A DNA stretch of 22,483 bases from DATAQC01 sp051005135 (lineage in GTDB: Bacteria; Actinomycetota; Acidimicrobiia; Acidimicrobiales; AC-14). Shown here one piece after another: positions 13,729 to 21,286 of this stretch. Numbering within the stretch: position 1 is the stretch's first letter; each line of letters starts with the position of its first letter. Location: assembly GCA_051005135.1 (NCBI GenBank), contig JBPCJQ010000092.1:1-22483 (forward strand), written 5' to 3'. The notes beneath the pieces were generated by a model that ran no database searches, had not been told where the DNA came from, and saw nothing but the letters and a program-made list of their open reading frames with translations. The position numbers and the translations under genes are program-made.

Positions 13729-14475
13729 GTGAGCACCCAGACCGTCCATTGGCTCGGCGAACCGGTGGCCGTCGACGGTGTAAGCGAACGGCGGTTTGAC
13801 CTCGATGTGAAGGACCGGACGGTGCCGGCCATCCTGTGGACGCCCGAGAGGGCGGCGGGCCCGCGGCCCCTGGTGCTGCTCGGCCACGGAGCCACCCGCC
13901 ACAAGCGCGTCGACTACATCGTGGCCCTCGCCGGGCACCTGGTGCGGGAGCACGGCTTCGCCGCCGTTGCCATCGACGCTCCCCGCCACGGTGACCGCCG
14001 GGCCGATGTGGCCGACGACCTGCAGCTGTTCACCGACTTCCTCAGCGAGTGGTCACGCGAGGGAACGGTAGAGGACATGCTGGCCGACTGGGCCTTCACC
14101 ATCGAGACGGTGCGCGGGCTTGACGAGGTGGGTGACGGACCGCTCGGCTACTGGGGCCTGTCCATGGGCACGATCTACGGGATACCGCTGGTGGCCAACG
14201 AGCCGCGCGTCCAGGCCGCGGTGTTCGGCCTCATGGGCCTGGTAGGGCCGACGGCCGAGCGCCTGGCATTCGACGCCCGCAGGGTCACGTGTCCCCTCAC
14301 GTTCCTTCAGCAATGGGACGACGCCCTGCTGCCCCGCCAGCCCGTGCTCGACCTGTTCGACGCCCTGGCCTCGGTCGACAAGCGCCTGCACGTTCATCCC
14401 GGGCAGCACTCTGCCGTGCCCGTCGAGGAGATGGAGTACTCGGCCGCCTTCATGGCTCGCCACCTGGGAGACTAG
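13729..14475 (+). CDS. Alpha/beta hydrolase (dienelactone hydrolase-like)
   Basis: This 248-residue alpha/beta hydrolase-fold protein has the oxyanion-side motif VLLGHGATRHK (49-59), the nucleophile elbow GLSMG with Ser145, a probable acid at Asp197 or Asp198 (QQWDDALLP), and catalytic His227 (HPGQHSAVP). The pattern resembles BAAT/dienelactone-hydrolase-like or acetyl-esterase members. The substrate cannot be named. No signal peptide or membrane segment is seen, so it is probably cytoplasmic. Its TAG stop forms the first bases of the -10 element of the next gene. Confidence 0.85.
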   Translation: MSTQTVHWLGEPVAVDGVSERRFDLDVKDRTVPAILWTPERAAGPRPLVLLGHGATRHKRVDYIVALAGHLVREHGFAAVAIDAPRHGDRRADVADDLQLFTDFLSEWSREGTVEDMLADWAFTIETVRGLDEVGDGPLGYWGLSMGTIYGIPLVANEPRVQAAVFGLMGLVGPTAERLAFDARRVTCPLTFLQQWDDALLPRQPVLDLFDALASVDKRLHVHPGQHSAVPVEEMEYSAAFMARHLGD

Positions 14476-14478
14476 CCT
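14473..14478 (+). promoter_or_regulatory. Putative leaderless -10 element of the desaturase gene
   Basis: TAGCCT is followed by 6 nt (GCTGGC) and the ATG at 14485. The TAG is also the stop codon of the upstream hydrolase gene. Confidence 0.5.
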
Positions 14479-14484
14479 GCTGGC

Positions 14485-15432
14485 ATGAACGACGTCGCCT
14501 TGCTGAGCCAACTGCGGCCGACATTCGACCAGCTCCTCGACCGCCACCTCGGTACTACGAAGGAGTGGTTCCCACACGAGATGGTGCCCTGGTCGCGGGG
14601 TCGCGATTTCGTGCCAGGGGATCCCTGGGATCCCGAGGAGTTCCCCCTTCCCGACCCGGTGAGGCGGGCCTTGCTCCTCAACCTGCTCACCGAGGACAAC
14701 CTGCCCTACTACTTCTCCACCATCAACTTGTTGTTCCCCGCCGAGGGCTTCGACGTGTGGACCAAGCGGTGGACAGCCGAGGAGATGCGCCACGCCACGG
14801 TGATCCGCGACTGGCTGATGATCACGAGGGCGACCGACCCGATCGAGCTGGAGCGGGGCCGCATGGCCCAGGTGTCCAAGGGCCAGACGCCCCAACCACC
14901 GTCGGCGGCCGACGCCATCGTCTACCTGTGCCTCCAGGAGCTGGCCACCCGTATCGCTCATCGCAACACCGGCAAGCTCCTCGAAGATCCCACTGGATAC
15001 GAGGTGATGGCCCGGGTGGCCGCCGACGAGAACCTGCACTACCTGTTCTACCGCGACCTCGGCACTGCCGCCCTGGCCGCCGACCCCTCAGCCATGGTGC
15101 TGGCCATCGACCGCCAGGTCCGCAACTTCGAGATGCCGGGCGGCGGCGTGCCTGACTTCGCCAGCCATGCCGCCGCCATCGCCAAGGCCGGCATCTACGA
15201 CCTCGGCATCCACCACGACCAGATACTCGCGCCCGTCGTGATCCGCCACTGGAAGCTGAAGGAGCTCTCCGGCCTTTCGGCCGACGCCGACCAGGCGCGC
15301 GATCGCCTGCTCGCCTTCGTCGACCGCATGGGGTCGATCGCCCGCCGCCTGGCCGCCCGCCGGGCCCGGGCAGAAGCCGAGGCGGCCAAACCGGCTGGCG
15401 AGCCCACACCCGCGCTTGCCGGTCGTTCCTGA
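14485..15432 (+). CDS. Acyl-[acyl-carrier-protein] desaturase (soluble diiron, DesA-like)
   Basis: This 315-residue protein matches the soluble plant/mycobacterial acyl-ACP desaturase family, which introduces a cis double bond into ACP-bound fatty acids using a carboxylate-bridged diiron site, O2 and ferredoxin. The ligand set is complete: Glu70 (TEDNLPYY), Glu100 and His103 (WTAEEMRHA), Glu152 (QELATRIAHRNTG), and Glu182 and His185 (ADENLHYLFYRD). The spacing is close to that of the castor enzyme. There is no membrane segment. The C-terminal tail after about residue 290 is an Ala/Arg-rich variable extension. The gene converges on the bsaP-like gene with 4 nt between the two stops. Confidence 0.92.
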   Translation: MNDVALLSQLRPTFDQLLDRHLGTTKEWFPHEMVPWSRGRDFVPGDPWDPEEFPLPDPVRRALLLNLLTEDNLPYYFSTINLLFPAEGFDVWTKRWTAEEMRHATVIRDWLMITRATDPIELERGRMAQVSKGQTPQPPSAADAIVYLCLQELATRIAHRNTGKLLEDPTGYEVMARVAADENLHYLFYRDLGTAALAADPSAMVLAIDRQVRNFEMPGGGVPDFASHAAAIAKAGIYDLGIHHDQILAPVVIRHWKLKELSGLSADADQARDRLLAFVDRMGSIARRLAARRARAEAEAAKPAGEPTPALAGRS

Positions 15433-15436
15433 ACCA

Positions 15437-15610
15437 TCAGGCCATCGCGCCGTGCACGGCGCAGCGCGCCTTACATCTCGTCGGCATCACCTGCACGGCC
15501 AGGCGTCGCCCGCACAGGGCGCAGAAGCGGGGCGGGTCCAGCGGGCGCAGGCAGCCGCCGCAGCGCTCGGCCGGCTGCCCGCACCCCGCGCACCACAGCC
15601 GGGGGGTCAC
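15437..15610 (-). CDS. bsaP: BsaP-like biotin synthase auxiliary protein
   Basis: This 57-residue cysteine-rich protein follows bioB. Its GTG overlaps the bioB TGA by 4 nt (GTGA), a sign of translational coupling. It has eight cysteines in pairs: Cys7/Cys10 (WCAGC), Cys17/Cys20 (RCGGC), Cys30/Cys33 (RFCALCGRRLAVQV) and Cys46/Cys50, with His53 (RCKARCAVHG). The central RFCALCGRRLAVQV and the ending RC-x6-HG resemble the BsaP (Rv1590) family, found beside bioB in mycobacteria and reported to support BioB activity through its iron-sulfur chemistry. The N-terminal WCAGC/RCGGC ribbon may be an addition relative to the mycobacterial protein. The family call rests on motif and neighbour. Confidence 0.8.
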   Translation of the reverse strand: MTPRLWCAGCGQPAERCGGCLRPLDPPRFCALCGRRLAVQVMPTRCKARCAVHGAMA

Positions 15611-16608
15611 CAGACGGCAGACAGCGTACCCACCGGCATGCGCAGATCGTCGAGCATGCGCAGATCGTCGGCGGCAGGGCGCCCCAGAGTGGTGAGGTAG
15701 TTGCCGACGATGAGAGCGTTGATGCCCGACGTCATGCCCATGGCCTGCAGGTCGCGCAGGGTCACCTCCCGGCCGCCGGCGTAGCGCAGGATCACCTCGG
15801 GCAGGGCCAGGCGGAACATGGCGATCCAGCGGATGGCCTCCAGCGGCTCCAGCGGTGTCCGGTTGCCCAAGGGAGTACCCGGACGCGGGTTGAGGAAGTT
15901 CACCGGCACCTCACGGGGCCCGACCGCCGCCAGGTCGCCCAGGAGCTCCAGTCGCTGGTCATGGCTCTCCCCCATGCCCACGATGGCGCCGCAGCACAGC
16001 TCCATACCCGCGTCACGCACGAGGTGGCAGGTGTCGACCCGCTCCTGCCAGGTGTGGGTGGTGACCACGCTCGCGAAGAACGACCGCGCCGTCTCCAGGT
16101 TGTGGTTGTAGCGGTGGACCCCGGCCTCGGCCAGGCGGCGGGCCTGGTCGGCAGTGAGGATGCCGAGGCTGGCGGCCACATCGAGCCTCGTGCGCTCCCG
16201 CACCAACCCCACCAGGTTGGCCACCTGGGCCAGGAGACGGTCGTCGGGCCCGCGTACCGCGGCCACGATGCAGAACTCCGACGCTCCCAGGGCAGCCGTC
16301 TCGGTGGCCGCGGCCAGCACCTCGTCGGCGTCGAGGAGGGGCACCGCCTTCACCGGAGAGTCGAAGCGCGCCGACTGGCTGCAGAAGTGGCAGTCCTCCG
16401 GGCATCCCCCGGTGCGGGCCGACAGGATGCCCTCCACCTCCACCACCGGCCCGCAGCGGGCCAGGCGCACCTCGTGGGCCAGGGCGGCGAGGGCGGGCAC
16501 CGACTCGTCGGGCAGGCGCGACAGGGCGGCCAGCTCGGCGGGGGTGAGCGGCCGGCGCTCGTCGACCAGGGCGGCGCCCGCCGCCGCCAGCAAGGCCCGC
16601 GTCTCCAC
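15607..16608 (-). CDS. bioB: Biotin synthase (radical SAM)
   Basis: This 333-residue radical SAM enzyme inserts sulfur into dethiobiotin to form biotin. The [4Fe-4S] motif is GGCPEDCHFC (Cys69, Cys73, Cys76). Other family blocks are YNHNLETARSFF (167-178), GAIVGMGES (207-215) and NFLNPRPGTPL (237-247). Of the E. coli [2Fe-2S] ligands, Cys97 is matched by Cys113 (EFCIVAA) and Cys188 by Cys205 in ELCCG. The Cys128 position aligns with Ala145 (LDVAASLGIL against E. coli LEACMTLGTL). Additional cysteines occur at 194 and 206. This suggests an auxiliary cluster ligated differently, in keeping with the BsaP-like partner encoded next. The GTG start is supported by TAGGGT 6 nt upstream. Confidence 0.95.
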   Translation of the reverse strand: METRALLAAAGAALVDERRPLTPAELAALSRLPDESVPALAALAHEVRLARCGPVVEVEGILSARTGGCPEDCHFCSQSARFDSPVKAVPLLDADEVLAAATETAALGASEFCIVAAVRGPDDRLLAQVANLVGLVRERTRLDVAASLGILTADQARRLAEAGVHRYNHNLETARSFFASVVTTHTWQERVDTCHLVRDAGMELCCGAIVGMGESHDQRLELLGDLAAVGPREVPVNFLNPRPGTPLGNRTPLEPLEAIRWIAMFRLALPEVILRYAGGREVTLRDLQAMGMTSGINALIVGNYLTTLGRPAADDLRMLDDLRMPVGTLSAVW

Positions 16609-16633
16609 GTCGGCACCCTACCGGTCTGCCGAC
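16609..16633. repeat. Inverted repeat over the bioB promoter
   Basis: GTCGGCA (16609-16615) and TGCCGAC (16627-16633) are perfect reverse complements separated by 11 nt. Together they cover the bioB -10 element and the base next to the start codon, a position suited to a repressor. It does not match the BioQ or BirA operators I know. Confidence 0.4.
16615..16620 (-). promoter_or_regulatory. Putative leaderless -10 element of bioB
   Basis: Minus-strand TAGGGT is followed by 6 nt (GCCGAC) and the bioB GTG. No ribosome binding site is present. Confidence 0.55.
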
Positions 16634-16678
16634 CAGGCGGGCGCCAGGCGCACGCGGGTCCATGGTTCACTACCCCAG

Positions 16679-17752
16679 ATGATCAAGTACATCGGGTCAA
16701 AGCGCCGGCTCGTGCCGGTGCTAGGCGGAATGTGTGCCAACGTCAGAGCGAGGACCGCTCTGGATCTCTTCACTGGCACAACTCGGGTCGCTCAGGAGCT
16801 CAAGAAACGGGGCGTCCTTGTGACAGCAACGGACATCGCTACCTACTCGCACGTCTTTGCGCAGTGCTATATCGAAACCGACGCATCCATCGTTGACTTA
16901 CGAGCGGTCAACGCCGCCATCCATGACCTCAACCAGCTCGCGGGCAAGCCGGGCTACTTCACAGATGCTTTCTGTATTGAGTCTCGTTACTTTCAGCCGA
17001 AGAACGGCGAACGCATTGATGCAATCCGTGATGCCATAGAGGAGCGCTATTCCTCGTCACCGCTGTACCCGGTCCTACTTACTAGCCTCATCGAGGCCGC
17101 TGATCGCGTGGACTCGACAACAGGGCTGCAGATGGCATTTCTCAAGCAGTGGGCTCCAAGGGCTCACAACGATCTCGAGTTGCGCGTACCCGAGCTACTC
17201 CCCGGTCAGGGAGTAGCGATACGGGGAGATGCCCTTGATCTGGCCAGGCAACTGGGCCCGTTCGACTTGGCATACCTGGACCCCCCCTACAACCAGCACC
17301 GGTACTTCACGAACTACCACATCTGGGAGACGCTCGTTCGCTGGGATGCTCCTACGGCCTACGGCATCGCGTGCAAGCGACTAGACAGCCGGGACCAAGC
17401 CACCAAGAGCCCGTTCAATGCCAAGCGGAGGATGCCCGTAGCACTTCGCCAAGTGGTTGAGGACGTGGATTGTCGGCTGCTCGTCCTCTCCTACAACGAC
17501 GAGGCGTGGATATCACTCGAGGAGTTGACGGAGATGTGTTCAGCACGCGGGACCGTCGAGGTTCTCACCTTCGACTCGAAGCGCTACGTTGGGGCGCAGA
17601 TCGGGATTTACGATCCCTCAGGCAACAAGGTCGGTGACGTCTCACACCTCCGAAACCAGGAGTACATCGTGGTCGCCGGCGGCAGAGCAGATGTCGAGAG
17701 CGCTACCGAACCCCTCTTAGCAGCGTGCAGACATCAAGACGCGCCGTTCTAA
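16679..17752 (+). CDS. D12-class (Dam-type) N6-adenine DNA methyltransferase, probably solitary
   Basis: This 357-residue protein has the order of the alpha/D12 adenine methyltransferases: N-terminal motif X (MIKYIGSKRRL, 1-11), SAM-binding motif I (ALDLFTGTTRVAQEL, 27-41), then after a long insertion the catalytic DPPY at 201-204 (LDPPYNQHRYF), followed by NYHIWETLVRW. It should methylate adenine N6 in DNA. The recognition site cannot be read from the sequence. No restriction endonuclease or specificity subunit is adjacent. Codon use is visibly less GC-rich than in its neighbours (many ACT, CTT, TCA and CTA codons), which suggests horizontal acquisition. It sits between divergent bioB and the convergent SpoIID-domain gene, overlapping the latter's stop by 4 nt. 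It has no obvious promoter or ribosome binding site. Confidence 0.9.
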   Translation: MIKYIGSKRRLVPVLGGMCANVRARTALDLFTGTTRVAQELKKRGVLVTATDIATYSHVFAQCYIETDASIVDLRAVNAAIHDLNQLAGKPGYFTDAFCIESRYFQPKNGERIDAIRDAIEERYSSSPLYPVLLTSLIEAADRVDSTTGLQMAFLKQWAPRAHNDLELRVPELLPGQGVAIRGDALDLARQLGPFDLAYLDPPYNQHRYFTNYHIWETLVRWDAPTAYGIACKRLDSRDQATKSPFNAKRRMPVALRQVVEDVDCRLLVLSYNDEAWISLEELTEMCSARGTVEVLTFDSKRYVGAQIGIYDPSGNKVGDVSHLRNQEYIVVAGGRADVESATEPLLAACRHQDAPF

Positions 17753-19368
17753 GAACGTTGCCACCGTCGGCGGGAGGCCTGTCGGCAGGCCAGGCCCATG
17801 GCCGCTACCAGGAGGGCGGCAAGGGCGAGCCAGGCGAGGCGGCCGCGGCCCGGCACCGGGCCGTCGGACCCAAGGGCGCCGATGGCCACCCGTGACGGCC
17901 CGGGCACCCGCAGGCTGAGGGGGGCGGTGACGAAGCGGCCAGGGCCGCCGTCGGCCTCGATCAGCACCTGGTAGTCGCCCCCGCTGCCGGGCGGGGGCAG
18001 GGGTTGGGTGACATCTCCGGCATCGACCACCTGGGCGGGAACCGAACCAGGCTGACCAGTCGGCTTCACGTAGCGCACCGTGACCACTGCGGGGGCGGTG
18101 AGGTCGAAGTGCACCACCGGGGTACCGGCAGGTAGCGGCGACGGTCCTATCGATGCCGCCTTCATGGTGAGGGGCTGGTCACGCCCGGTGGGAGGGATCA
18201 CTCGCACGCCCCCGGGCGCGGCTTGCACCCTCCAGCGCCCCAGCTCCACGCCCCCGAGCTGGCCACCCGATCCCGACAGCACCGTGAAGTAGCGCTCGGG
18301 TCGTACCGTCACCGACCGCTGGCCCAGCGCCAACGCCACCCGCACGGTGGCGGGGACCTGGTCGGCCGCCAGCATGGCCGGGCGGGTGCCGCCGTAGTAG
18401 GCGGCCAGGATGTCGGCTGCCGACAGGCCGCGCTGGGCCTTGCCCCTTGCGCCGTATTGGCTCATGCCGATCCCGTGGCCGAAACCGCGGCCGTCGAAGG
18501 TGACGCTGTTGGCGTTGGAGCCCACCGTGAAGTTCGACGAAGGCAGGGCCACAGGCAGACCCGTTGGATGAAGGGCTCCGTTGACCCGGGACCGGAAGTC
18601 GTCGGCGGGCACCTCGTGGGGAGCGGTGGCGCCGCCCGGGGCGGCAGTTGTGAACACCACCGTTCCGCCCCTCCGGCCCACGCCGGTGAGCACGAGCGGC
18701 GGGCCCACTCCGAGCACCGGCGCCAGGGCACCCAGCGGAGCCGACCAGTGCCAGTGGCCCAGGGGGCTGTGGGCGTCGTCGGGATCGCTGATCGACCGCA
18801 GGTAGGGCTCACCGCCGGCCGCTGAGCGACCACCGTTGGACGCCGAGTACATGGCCCGCAGGGGCTGTCCGCCATAGAGCAGGACCTGGCCCGCGGTGTC
18901 TTCGACCGCCGCCGCCCATCGCTCGGCGCCGGCGCGCTGCTCCGCCGCCATACCGGCGTACACCTGACAGGCGTCGGTGGGGCAGATGTCGGCGCCGACA
19001 GCCCGCCACGGCGAGTCCGCCGCCGAGGCCCGAGAGCTCAACAGATAGGTCCGGGCCGCGATGGCCTGGGCCCGCAGGGCCTCGATCGGCCAGTCGGGCG
19101 GCATCTCGGCGATGCCCTCGAGGTAGTCCTGGACGCCGACTTCGTTGATGACCGCCAGCCCTCCAGGGCCGGGCACCACCTCGACGGACCCCCGGTACGC
19201 GCCCGAGCCCTCCACCGTGATGGCGCCCCCCGAGACCACCGGCTCGAAGCGCACCCGGTCGACCACCCATCCGGGGGCCGGTTCGGCGGCGCGCGCCGGC
19301 AGGGCCGCAGTCGAGGCCAGGGCGGTGGCCAGCAACGCGCACGCGGTGGGGGCGAGACGGACGCGCAT
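17749..19368 (-). CDS. Secreted SpoIID/LytB domain protein with C-terminal membrane anchor
   Basis: This 539-residue protein has a signal peptide (1-28, ending ALPARAA). The SpoIID/LytB domain begins with NEVGVQDYLEGIAEMPPDWP (75-94) and AQAIAARTYLL (100-110), and ends with GFGHGIGMSQYGARGKAQ (295-312) and LAAYYGGT. A beta-rich C-terminal region of unknown role follows. The protein ends in a hydrophobic helix (LAWLALAALLVAAMGLACR) and a basic tail. SpoIID is a lytic transglycosylase acting on peptidoglycan in endospore formers. In this non-sporulating lineage a cell-wall hydrolase or remodelling role is inferred. Two cysteines (129, 134) may form a disulfide. The ATG at 19368 starts the signal peptide. 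The frame stays open far upstream, but that part is only antisense to nadE and the following gene. Confidence 0.9.
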   Translation of the reverse strand: MRVRLAPTACALLATALASTAALPARAAEPAPGWVVDRVRFEPVVSGGAITVEGSGAYRGSVEVVPGPGGLAVINEVGVQDYLEGIAEMPPDWPIEALRAQAIAARTYLLSSRASAADSPWRAVGADICPTDACQVYAGMAAEQRAGAERWAAAVEDTAGQVLLYGGQPLRAMYSASNGGRSAAGGEPYLRSISDPDDAHSPLGHWHWSAPLGALAPVLGVGPPLVLTGVGRRGGTVVFTTAAPGGATAPHEVPADDFRSRVNGALHPTGLPVALPSSNFTVGSNANSVTFDGRGFGHGIGMSQYGARGKAQRGLSAADILAAYYGGTRPAMLAADQVPATVRVALALGQRSVTVRPERYFTVLSGSGGQLGGVELGRWRVQAAPGGVRVIPPTGRDQPLTMKAASIGPSPLPAGTPVVHFDLTAPAVVTVRYVKPTGQPGSVPAQVVDAGDVTQPLPPPGSGGDYQVLIEADGGPGRFVTAPLSLRVPGPSRVAIGALGSDGPVPGRGRLAWLALAALLVAAMGLACRQASRRRWQRS

Positions 19369-19381
19369 CGGGGGAGTCGTG

Positions 19382-19387
19382 AGGCTA
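19382..19387 (-). promoter_or_regulatory. Putative -10 element of the SpoIID-domain gene
   Basis: Minus-strand TAGCCT lies 13 nt before the ATG, predicting a leader of about 6 nt. Confidence 0.45.
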
Positions 19388-19388
19388 T

Positions 19389-19441
19389 CCGCCCCGCTCG
19401 GGGGCGGCCATCGTGCTAGCAGCCCGCCCTTTCGGGCGGGC
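19389..19441. repeat. Two short GC-rich hairpins in the SpoIID-nadE divergent region
   Basis: CCGCCCC-5 nt-GGGGCGG (19389-19407) and GCCCGCCC-TTTC-GGGCGGGC (19422-19441) are perfect 7- and 8-bp stems. Neither is followed by a T-tract in either direction. They lie upstream of both divergent promoters, so a terminator role is not obvious. Confidence 0.5.
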
Positions 19442-19493
19442 ACCCAGGCCCGTTCTCTTTGCCCGACGGCAAGGCCTGCGGCCGCCGTCGGAA

Positions 19494-19553
19494 CGGTGCT
19501 CGGTCGGCCTGGAGAACTGCCTCGTTCGTCGGCGTCGCGCCGACCGAGCACCG
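19494..19553. promoter_or_regulatory. Perfect 15-bp inverted repeat immediately upstream of the nadE promoter
   Basis: CGGTGCTCGGTCGGC (19494-19508) and GCCGACCGAGCACCG (19539-19553) are exact reverse complements with a 30-nt spacer. The right arm ends 1 nt before the nadE -10 element. Because nadE appears leaderless, the repeat is not in its mRNA. A DNA operator covering the -35 region is the simplest reading. The arms start 45 bp apart, about four helical turns. Confidence 0.6.
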
Positions 19554-19554
19554 C

Positions 19555-19560
19555 TAGGCT
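19555..19560 (+). promoter_or_regulatory. Putative leaderless -10 element of nadE
   Basis: TAGGCT is followed by 6 nt (CCGGCC) and the nadE ATG at 19567. No ribosome binding site is seen. Confidence 0.55.
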
Positions 19561-19566
19561 CCGGCC

Positions 19567-21279
19567 ATGGGCCGCCTGCGTGTCGCCGCCTGCCAGCTCG
19601 ACCTGGTGGTGGGCGACCTCGACGGCAACGTCGAAGCGATGGCCAGCGCCCTTGCTCAGGCCGAGGCCGCCGGGGCCGACCTGGCCGTGTTCCCCGAGCT
19701 GGCCATCCCCGGCTACCCGCCCGAAGACCTGCTGCTGAAGCCCGGCTTCGTGGCCGACAACCGTTCCGCCCTCGAGAAGCTGGCCGCCCGCACTGGGCGG
19801 TGCGCGGCGGTGGTGGGCTTCGTCGACTCGGGACGCGACCTCTACAACGCCGCCGCGGTGTGCGCCGACGGGTCGGTGCAGGGCATCTACCGAAAGCGAT
19901 TGCTGCCCAACTACTCGGTGTTCGACGAGCAGCGTTACTTCGCCGCCGGCACCGACGACCCGACGCTCTTCCTGATCGGTGGCGTACAGGTGGGCGTAAC
20001 CATCTGCGAGGACGTGTGGTCGCCCACCGGGCCCCTCACCGACCAGGCCGCGGGAGGTGCCGAGCTGGCGGTGAACATCAGCGCCTCGCCGTTCTACGCC
20101 GGCCGCCTGGCCGAGCGCGAGCGCATGCTCGCCACCCGCGCTGCCGATGCATCCTGCGTCCTCGTCTACGTGAACCTTGTTGGCGGCCAGGACGAGCTGG
20201 TGTTCGACGGCGCTTCGCTGGTGGTCGACGCCACCGGGGCCCTCGTGGCGCGGGCCCCCCAGTTCGAACAGACGGTGATGGTGGCCGACGTCGAGGTGCG
20301 ACCGGTCTTCCGAAAGCGCCTGCTCGACCCGAGAGGCCGGGCGGTGGCGCCCCCCCTGGCAGCGGTGCCGGTGAGCACAGAGTCCCGCTCGGGGGGCGAA
20401 CCGGTGCCCGGCGAGTTGGCCGAGCCCCTCGACCCCGTCGCCGAGATCTACGAGGCGCTGGTGCTCGGCACCCGGGACTACGTCACCAAGAACGGGTTCA
20501 CCGACGTGGTGATGGGCCTGTCGGGCGGCATCGACTCGTCGCTGGTGGCGGTAGTGGCCGTCGACGCCCTCGGGCCCGACCACGTTCACGGCGTGGCCAT
20601 GCCGTCGCGCTTCTCCACCGCGGCCAGCAACGACGACGCCGCCGACCTGGCCGCCAACCTGGGCATCGACTTCAGGGTCATCGCCATCGAAGCGGCCCAT
20701 TCTGCGTTCCTGGAGATGCTCGGTCCGTCCTTCGAGGGCACCGAGGAGGATCTCACCGAGGAGAACGTGCAGGCTCGGGCCCGCGGGGTGGTGCTCATGG
20801 CCCTGTCCAACAAGTTCGGGTGGATGGTGCTGGCCACCGGCAACAAGAGCGAGATGGCGGCCGGGTTCGCCACCCTCTACGGCGACATGGCGGGTGGGTT
20901 CGCCGTCATCAAAGACGTCCCCAAGACCCTCGTCTACGATCTCTGCCGGCACCGCGACCGGCGCAGTGGCAACCAGGTGCCGATCCCCGAGTCGGTGCTC
21001 CACAAGCCCCCGTCGGCCGAGCTGCGGGCCGACCAGCGCGACGACCAGTCGCTGCCCGCCTACGACCAGCTCGACCCGGTGCTGGAGGCCTACATCGAAG
21101 GCGACACCACCGCGGTCGACCTCGAGGCCGCCGGGTTCGACGCCGAGCTGGTCCGGCGGGTGGTGGGCCTGGTCGACAAGGCGGAGTACAAGCGCCGCCA
21201 GGCACCGCCCGGGGTGCGGGTGACACCCAAGGCCTTCGGCAAGGACCGCCGCCTCCCCATCACCAACCATTACCGCTGA
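19567..21279 (+). CDS. nadE: Glutamine-dependent NAD+ synthetase
   Basis: This 570-residue two-domain enzyme makes NAD+ from deamido-NAD+, ATP and glutamine. The N-terminal nitrilase-type glutaminase domain carries the triad Glu44 (FPELAIPGYPPEDLL), Lys110 (YRKRLLPNY) and Cys147 (VTICEDVW). The C-terminal ATP pyrophosphatase domain has the P-loop LSGGIDSS (318-325), then ATGNKSEMAAGFATLYGD and a C-terminal FGKDRRLPITNHYR. The length suits the shorter bacterial form rather than the approximately 680-residue mycobacterial enzyme. The ATG is supported by TAGGCT 6 nt upstream. The next gene starts 7 nt after the stop. Confidence 0.96.
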   Translation: MGRLRVAACQLDLVVGDLDGNVEAMASALAQAEAAGADLAVFPELAIPGYPPEDLLLKPGFVADNRSALEKLAARTGRCAAVVGFVDSGRDLYNAAAVCADGSVQGIYRKRLLPNYSVFDEQRYFAAGTDDPTLFLIGGVQVGVTICEDVWSPTGPLTDQAAGGAELAVNISASPFYAGRLAERERMLATRAADASCVLVYVNLVGGQDELVFDGASLVVDATGALVARAPQFEQTVMVADVEVRPVFRKRLLDPRGRAVAPPLAAVPVSTESRSGGEPVPGELAEPLDPVAEIYEALVLGTRDYVTKNGFTDVVMGLSGGIDSSLVAVVAVDALGPDHVHGVAMPSRFSTAASNDDAADLAANLGIDFRVIAIEAAHSAFLEMLGPSFEGTEEDLTEENVQARARGVVLMALSNKFGWMVLATGNKSEMAAGFATLYGDMAGGFAVIKDVPKTLVYDLCRHRDRRSGNQVPIPESVLHKPPSAELRADQRDDQSLPAYDQLDPVLEAYIEGDTTAVDLEAAGFDAELVRRVVGLVDKAEYKRRQAPPGVRVTPKAFGKDRRLPITNHYR

Positions 21280-21286
21280 CCGCCCG

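Noticed and set aside
15416..15700. Plus-strand frame downstream of the desaturase
   Set aside because: It is antisense to the BsaP-like gene and the bioB 3' end, both of which have conserved cysteine motifs.
19422..19441. Intrinsic terminator at the GC-rich hairpin
   Set aside because: It has no T-tract on either side and lies upstream of both divergent genes, so there is no transcript for it to end. It is kept only as a repeat.
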